In this document: positions 60,263-64,000 of the stretch, piece by piece
Numbering within the stretch: position 1 is the stretch's first letter
How the letters are laid out: every line of letters starts with the position of its first letter
Assembly (NCBI RefSeq): GCF_021568705.1
Contig: NZ_JAKGTH010000010.1
Location: forward strand, 1-64,000
Source: Gillisia lutea
GTDB taxonomy: Bacteria > Bacteroidota > Bacteroidia > Flavobacteriales > Flavobacteriaceae
Length of the DNA: 64,000 nucleotides
Direction: 5' to 3'
Notes under the pieces: generated by a model
What the model was told of the DNA's origin: nothing
The model's input: only the letters and a program-made list of their open reading frames with translations
Databases searched by the model: none
Translations under genes and position numbers: made by a program

Positions 60263-61666
60263 ATGAGAGAACTCTTTATTCTAGCCTTTTTTTTTATTAT
60301 CATTTCCTGTCAAGGGCAAAATAAGCAGTTACTGTATAATGTAAGTTGGCTGCCACAAACCTTAATGAGTAATCCAGGAGCGAACATTACTTTCGACCGC
60401 CATTTTGGAGTTCCTTTTTTATCTCAGGTTCACGTTTCTGCCGGTTCTACCACTGCCAATCTTCATGATATTTTTGAAGATTCAGATGCCGACATTAATG
60501 AGAGGGTTACAGCAACAATTAGGAGGCTAACCAATAAAGATCATTTTATGGTGAATGAGCAATTGGAAATTGTATCGTTAGGTTGGCGCCTGAATAAGGA
60601 ACATTATCTTTCTATGGGGGTGTATCAGGAGATGGATATGTTTGCTTATTTCCCTAAAGATCCAGCCGTGTTAGTTAACGAAGGTAATAATGATTATATC
60701 AACCTGCCCTTCGATTTTTCTGATCTTGCTTTTACCGGAGAGATATTAACTGTGTATCATTTAGGGCTCAATAAAAAAATCAACCCATGGTTAACAGTAG
60801 GAGCAAGAGGTAAGTTGTATTCTGGGATTTTCAATGTAGAAAGTACTAATAATTCCGGGGTATTTATAACTAGAGATACTCCTGAAGGTCCTAATTATTA
60901 TCGTCATTTCGCTGAGAATATTGATATTAGAGTAAACACTTCTGGTTATGCTTCATTAAAAGGGGATGGTCAATCGGTACAAGAGTCTACAAAAGATTTA
61001 CTGAAGCGTTCCTTCTTTGGGGGTAATTTTGGGGCGGGTATAGACTTGGGGGCTACCTATGCCTATAGAGAAAATCTGATATTTACTGCCTCGGTTCAGG
61101 ATATTGGAATAATGTTGCAAAGAAGCGATGTGGAAAATTATACTTATCGTGGAAGTTACCAAACCGATGGAATTGAACCGTTGTTTCCAGATGTAGATGA
61201 AAATGGGAAAACTATTCCATATTGGGATATTTTCGAAGATGAAGTGGATAAGAATTTAAAAGACAAGACCCTGAATGAATCTTATGTTACATGGAGACCT
61301 AGGAAAATAAACGCTTCTGTGGAATATGGCTATGGAAAAATATTTAGTCCTTGCGATTATAGACGACCGGATAATAGAAGGCATAAAAGTAGAGTGGGTC
61401 TTCAAATGTTTGGTATTCACCGACCAAAAACTTTCAATATGGCTATGAGTGTCTATTACGATAGTAAGGTGACAAAAACCTTGCGATTAAAGGTGGCTTA
61501 TACCGTAGACGATTATTCCTTTACGAATCTAGGGTTTTTAATATCTAAGAACTTTAAAAATTTTAATGCATACCTTGCAGCAGATAATATATTTGGATAT
61601 CTTAATCTCGCTAAATCCCAAAGTGCATCCATACAATTAGGAATGCAATTTATAGTTACTAAATAA
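60263..61666 (+). CDS. DUF5723-like outer-membrane protein
   Basis: The 467-residue protein has a signal segment (LFILAFFFIIISC) and many amphipathic strands ending in a Lys-terminated barrel (IQLGMQFIVTK), resembling the DUF5723 group of Bacteroidota outer-membrane proteins. It is tightly linked to the lipoprotein gene upstream (3 bases) and overlaps the next start by one base (TAATG). Its function is unknown. Confidence 0.75.
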   Translation: MRELFILAFFFIIISCQGQNKQLLYNVSWLPQTLMSNPGANITFDRHFGVPFLSQVHVSAGSTTANLHDIFEDSDADINERVTATIRRLTNKDHFMVNEQLEIVSLGWRLNKEHYLSMGVYQEMDMFAYFPKDPAVLVNEGNNDYINLPFDFSDLAFTGEILTVYHLGLNKKINPWLTVGARGKLYSGIFNVESTNNSGVFITRDTPEGPNYYRHFAENIDIRVNTSGYASLKGDGQSVQESTKDLLKRSFFGGNFGAGIDLGATYAYRENLIFTASVQDIGIMLQRSDVENYTYRGSYQTDGIEPLFPDVDENGKTIPYWDIFEDEVDKNLKDKTLNESYVTWRPRKINASVEYGYGKIFSPCDYRRPDNRRHKSRVGLQMFGIHRPKTFNMAMSVYYDSKVTKTLRLKVAYTVDDYSFTNLGFLISKNFKNFNAYLAADNIFGYLNLAKSQSASIQLGMQFIVTK

Positions 61667-62523
61667 TGAAAAAAACACTTTTTATTTGCGCCGTATTTTT
61701 TATGACAGCGGCATCAACTTTCGCACAAAATCTTAATTCATATAAATATGTTGTGGTTCCTAATCGATTCGAATTCTTAAAGGAATCGAACCAGTATCAA
61801 CTTAATGAATTAACAAAGTTCCTTTTTGAAAAGTATAATTTCAAGGCGTTCTTTAATGATGAGGAAATTTCTGAAGAATTTGGGAGCAATAGGTGTTCTA
61901 TGTTGTACGCCGATGTAATAGATAATTCCGGTTTATTTTCAACAAAACTTCAGTTGATTTTAAGGGATTGTAATAATAAGCAAGTGTTTGTTTCAGAAGA
62001 AGGGACTAGTAAAATTAAGGAATTCAAAAAAGCTTATCATGAGGCTTTGCGTGAAGTTTTTGAATCTGTAGAAGCGTTAAATTACGCTTATGTAAAAGAG
62101 ACTATTCCTGAGGTAGTAGAGCAATTACCTGAAAAAAATGAAGTTGCTGTAGCTGTTGCTAATGAAGAAAAGATGCAAGTGGTTGACTCCGAAAAACCAG
62201 CAGCTAAAGAGGTACCATCCAAGAAGGAGACCGCTCCTTTAAATAGTGGTAAAAAAGTAGCGTCAGCAGGAAAAACCAATTTTGAATATGAAGGGAATTC
62301 CTTCTATCTTTTGAAATCTAATGAGGGTTTCAAGTTTTATCAAGAGGGAATGGCAGAGCCGTTTGCTGCGTTAATTGCATCCGGTAGAGAAGGGAATTTT
62401 ATTTATTCTTCAATTGGTTCTCAAGGTACAGCCTACTTTGGAAAGGAAGGTAATCTGGTGGTTGAGTTTTTAAATTCCGATAAAACTTCTGTTGTTTCTA
62501 AGAAATATGTTTTAAAAGACTAG
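61666..62523 (+). CDS. Uncharacterised exported protein
   Basis: The 285-residue protein has a signal peptide (FFMTAASTFAQ) and a conserved N-terminal domain (about 22-145), then a Lys/Glu/Pro-rich linker (about 150-205) and a small C-terminal beta domain (about 206-284). I do not recognise a family. It is the last gene of the 59708-62523 unit. Its stop codon overlaps that of convergent rarA by four bases. Confidence 0.75.
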   Translation: MKKTLFICAVFFMTAASTFAQNLNSYKYVVVPNRFEFLKESNQYQLNELTKFLFEKYNFKAFFNDEEISEEFGSNRCSMLYADVIDNSGLFSTKLQLILRDCNNKQVFVSEEGTSKIKEFKKAYHEALREVFESVEALNYAYVKETIPEVVEQLPEKNEVAVAVANEEKMQVVDSEKPAAKEVPSKKETAPLNSGKKVASAGKTNFEYEGNSFYLLKSNEGFKFYQEGMAEPFAALIASGREGNFIYSSIGSQGTAYFGKEGNLVVEFLNSDKTSVVSKKYVLKD

Positions 62524-63794
62524 TAATCGTATCTGGTTTTCCAACGCTTCTTTAAAAATTCTCTTTGAGCAGCCTCTCTTTGATTGTTGCCGGGATTATA
62601 AAGAGTAGTGTTCTTGATCTCTTCCGGTAGAAAGTCGGCCTCTACAAAGTTATTAGCATAGTTATGCGCGTACTGGTAATTATCTCCATAGCCTATATCT
62701 TTCATCAGTTTAGTGGGAGCATTTCTTAATGGGAGTGGAACCGAGAGATTTCCGGTTTTCTTTACTAAGCTTATTGCCTGGTTAATTGCCATATACGAAG
62801 CATTACTTTTTGCAGAGGTTGCTAAATAAATAACGCATTGACTTAGAATTATGCGAGATTCGGGAAAACCTATAGTACTTACCGCCTGAAAGGTGTTATT
62901 AGCCATAATTAAGGCTGTTGGATTGGCATTTCCTATATCTTCACTCGCAAGGATCAATAATCTTCTGGCGATAAATTTAACATCTTCTCCGCCTTCGATC
63001 ATTCTTGCCAGCCAATATACTGCGGCATTAGGGTCACTCCCGCGAATAGATTTTATAAAAGCTGAAACTATATCGTAATGCTGCTCTCCCGTCTTATCAT
63101 ACAGTACCGTGTTTTGTTGTACTTTATCCAGTACAAGTTGATTCGTGATTTCAACAGGTCCCGCGGTAGAAGTAACCAAGAGTTCAAAGATGTTAAGTAA
63201 TTTTCTTGCATCACCTCCGCTTAGACGTAAGAGTGCCTCCGTTTCGGTTAATTTAATGTCTTTTTGTTTTAAAACGGTATCCTCTTTCATTGCTCTATGT
63301 AGAAGAGCAATCAATTCTTCTTTTCCAAAAGGTTTCAAGATATAAACCTGACATCGGCTTAACAATGCAGAAATTACCTCAAAACTTGGGTTTTCGGTAG
63401 TAGCTCCTATCAAAGTGACCCACCCCTTTTCTACCGCTCCTAATAGTGAATCCTGTTGTGATTTACTGAATCTATGAATTTCATCAATAAATAAAATAGG
63501 ATTTTTGGTGGTGAATAAACCGTCACCTTTCTTAGCCTTCTCAATTATTTCTCTAACGTCTTTAACACCGCTGCTTATAGCGCTAAGAGTATAGAAAGGT
63601 CGCTGACTTTCTTTGGCTATAATATTGGCTAAGGTAGTTTTCCCAACTCCCGGTGGGCCCCATAATATTAGAGAGCCTATACTACCTTGCTTTATTTGTT
63701 GGGCAATAGCGCCATTAGGTCCAATAAGATGTTGCTGACTTAAATAGTCGCTAAGTTTTTCTGGTCGTAAGCGTTCTGCAAGAGGTTTATTCAT
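62520..63794 (-). CDS. rarA: Replication-associated AAA+ ATPase RarA (MgsA)
   Basis: This is a clamp-loader-like ATPase that acts at stalled replication forks. The 424-residue protein has Walker A GPPGVGKTT (46-54), Walker B FIDEIHRFSK, sensor 1 IGATTENPSF and the C-terminal MgsA domain (SIRGSDPNAAVYWLARMIEGGED). A -7 element (TACCTTTG, 63806-63799 on the minus strand) lies only about 5 bases from the start, so the mRNA may have a very short leader. Confidence 0.96.
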   Translation of the reverse strand: MNKPLAERLRPEKLSDYLSQQHLIGPNGAIAQQIKQGSIGSLILWGPPGVGKTTLANIIAKESQRPFYTLSAISSGVKDVREIIEKAKKGDGLFTTKNPILFIDEIHRFSKSQQDSLLGAVEKGWVTLIGATTENPSFEVISALLSRCQVYILKPFGKEELIALLHRAMKEDTVLKQKDIKLTETEALLRLSGGDARKLLNIFELLVTSTAGPVEITNQLVLDKVQQNTVLYDKTGEQHYDIVSAFIKSIRGSDPNAAVYWLARMIEGGEDVKFIARRLLILASEDIGNANPTALIMANNTFQAVSTIGFPESRIILSQCVIYLATSAKSNASYMAINQAISLVKKTGNLSVPLPLRNAPTKLMKDIGYGDNYQYAHNYANNFVEADFLPEEIKNTTLYNPGNNQREAAQREFLKKRWKTRYDY

Positions 63795-63982
63795 TTTACA
63801 AAGGTAGTAATTAGGAAGTCAATTTTGGAAAACTTAGCATTTTTGCCAATTTGTCAAAGCTATTATTTCAGCATAAGATTTGATTAATATATTTTGATTT
63901 AAGCTAAGAGGTCATCTAATAATTATGATAGTATATGTGTAAAGTTGAGCGGGTCTTTTCTAGTTAATATGTAATTTTAAGT

Positions 63983-64000
63983 ATGTCCAAACAAAACTTT
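63983..64000 (+). CDS. Possible start of a truncated gene at the window end
   Basis: An ATG followed by five sense codons (M-S-K-Q-N-F) runs to the window edge. A -7-like TAATTTTA precedes it at 63972-63979. Six codons cannot identify the gene and it may be chance. Confidence 0.25.

Overview
The window reads as low-GC chromosomal DNA from a marine-type member of the Flavobacteriaceae (phylum Bacteroidota). This rests on several features seen together: Bacteroidota-type promoters (TTG/TTTG, a gap of about 19-20 bases, then TAnnTTTG), almost no Shine-Dalgarno sequences, a SusC/SusD pair with FecI/FecR-type regulators, gliding and type IX secretion (T9SS) genes (gldJ, porV, a PorP/SprF-like protein, a large adhesin with a gliding-type C-terminus), and many Bacteroidota lipoproteins. 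A genus close to Gramella/Christiangramia, Salegentibacter or Zunongwangia is plausible but is not proven from sequence alone. I see no phage, insertion sequence, CRISPR array, rRNA or integrase; the region looks like stable core genome.

Layout. 1-415: end of an upstream unit, terminators and a candidate structured RNA. 415-3099: divergent acyl-CoA dehydrogenase and Glu/Leu-type dehydrogenase. 3159-6322: ExbB/ExbD/TonB-like energy-transduction operon ending in folC. 6391-6612: two identical tRNA-Val(TAC) genes. 6855-16454: ECF sigma factor, FecR anti-sigma, SusC, SusD and an M16 protease. 16528-21178: murF and gldJ on the minus strand, diverging from porV. 21266-24521: cdd, pdhA, pdhC. 24590-29422: M28 peptidase, SDR, SprT-like protein, mannose-1-phosphate guanylyltransferase, DUF389 membrane protein. 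29423-30924: MlaF/MlaE-type lipid ABC transporter. 31044-35175: PafA-type phosphatase convergent with a glycosyltransferase, methyltransferase and ketoacyl synthase operon. 35379-39985: gcvP, a UbiA-like membrane protein, and an ECF sigma/zinc-finger anti-sigma pair. 40083-46940: M3 peptidase, purK-purE, an Hpt-Adk fusion, obgE and a DUF4136 lipoprotein. 47043-54396: T9SS adhesin module (OmpA/PorE-like, PorP/SprF-like, 1585-residue repeat protein). 54599-63794: TPR protein, mpl, radC, deacetylase-like protein, YjjG-type phosphatase, three uncharacterised envelope genes, and rarA. The last 18 bases may begin another gene.

The genes mostly serve envelope biogenesis (murF, mpl, Mla, T9SS/gliding, TonB energy), nucleotide and one-carbon metabolism (purE, purK, hpt-adk, cdd, folC, gcvP) and central carbon metabolism (pdhA/pdhC). 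The most unusual signals are non-coding. There is a 133-bp nested inverted-repeat element between gldJ and murF with a U-tract on the gldJ/murF transcript strand, a perfect 20-bp hairpin whose arm contains the start codon of a lipoprotein gene, and an orphan plus-strand terminator beside purE. Other oddities are a sigma factor whose region 2 lies upstream of its first ATG, a 581-bp perfect duplication in the adhesin gene, and the absence of porU between gldJ and porV. I did not find a clearly new multi-gene system. The best candidates for undescribed biology are these RNA/DNA structures and two small uncharacterised gene clusters (32694-35175 and 59708-62523).
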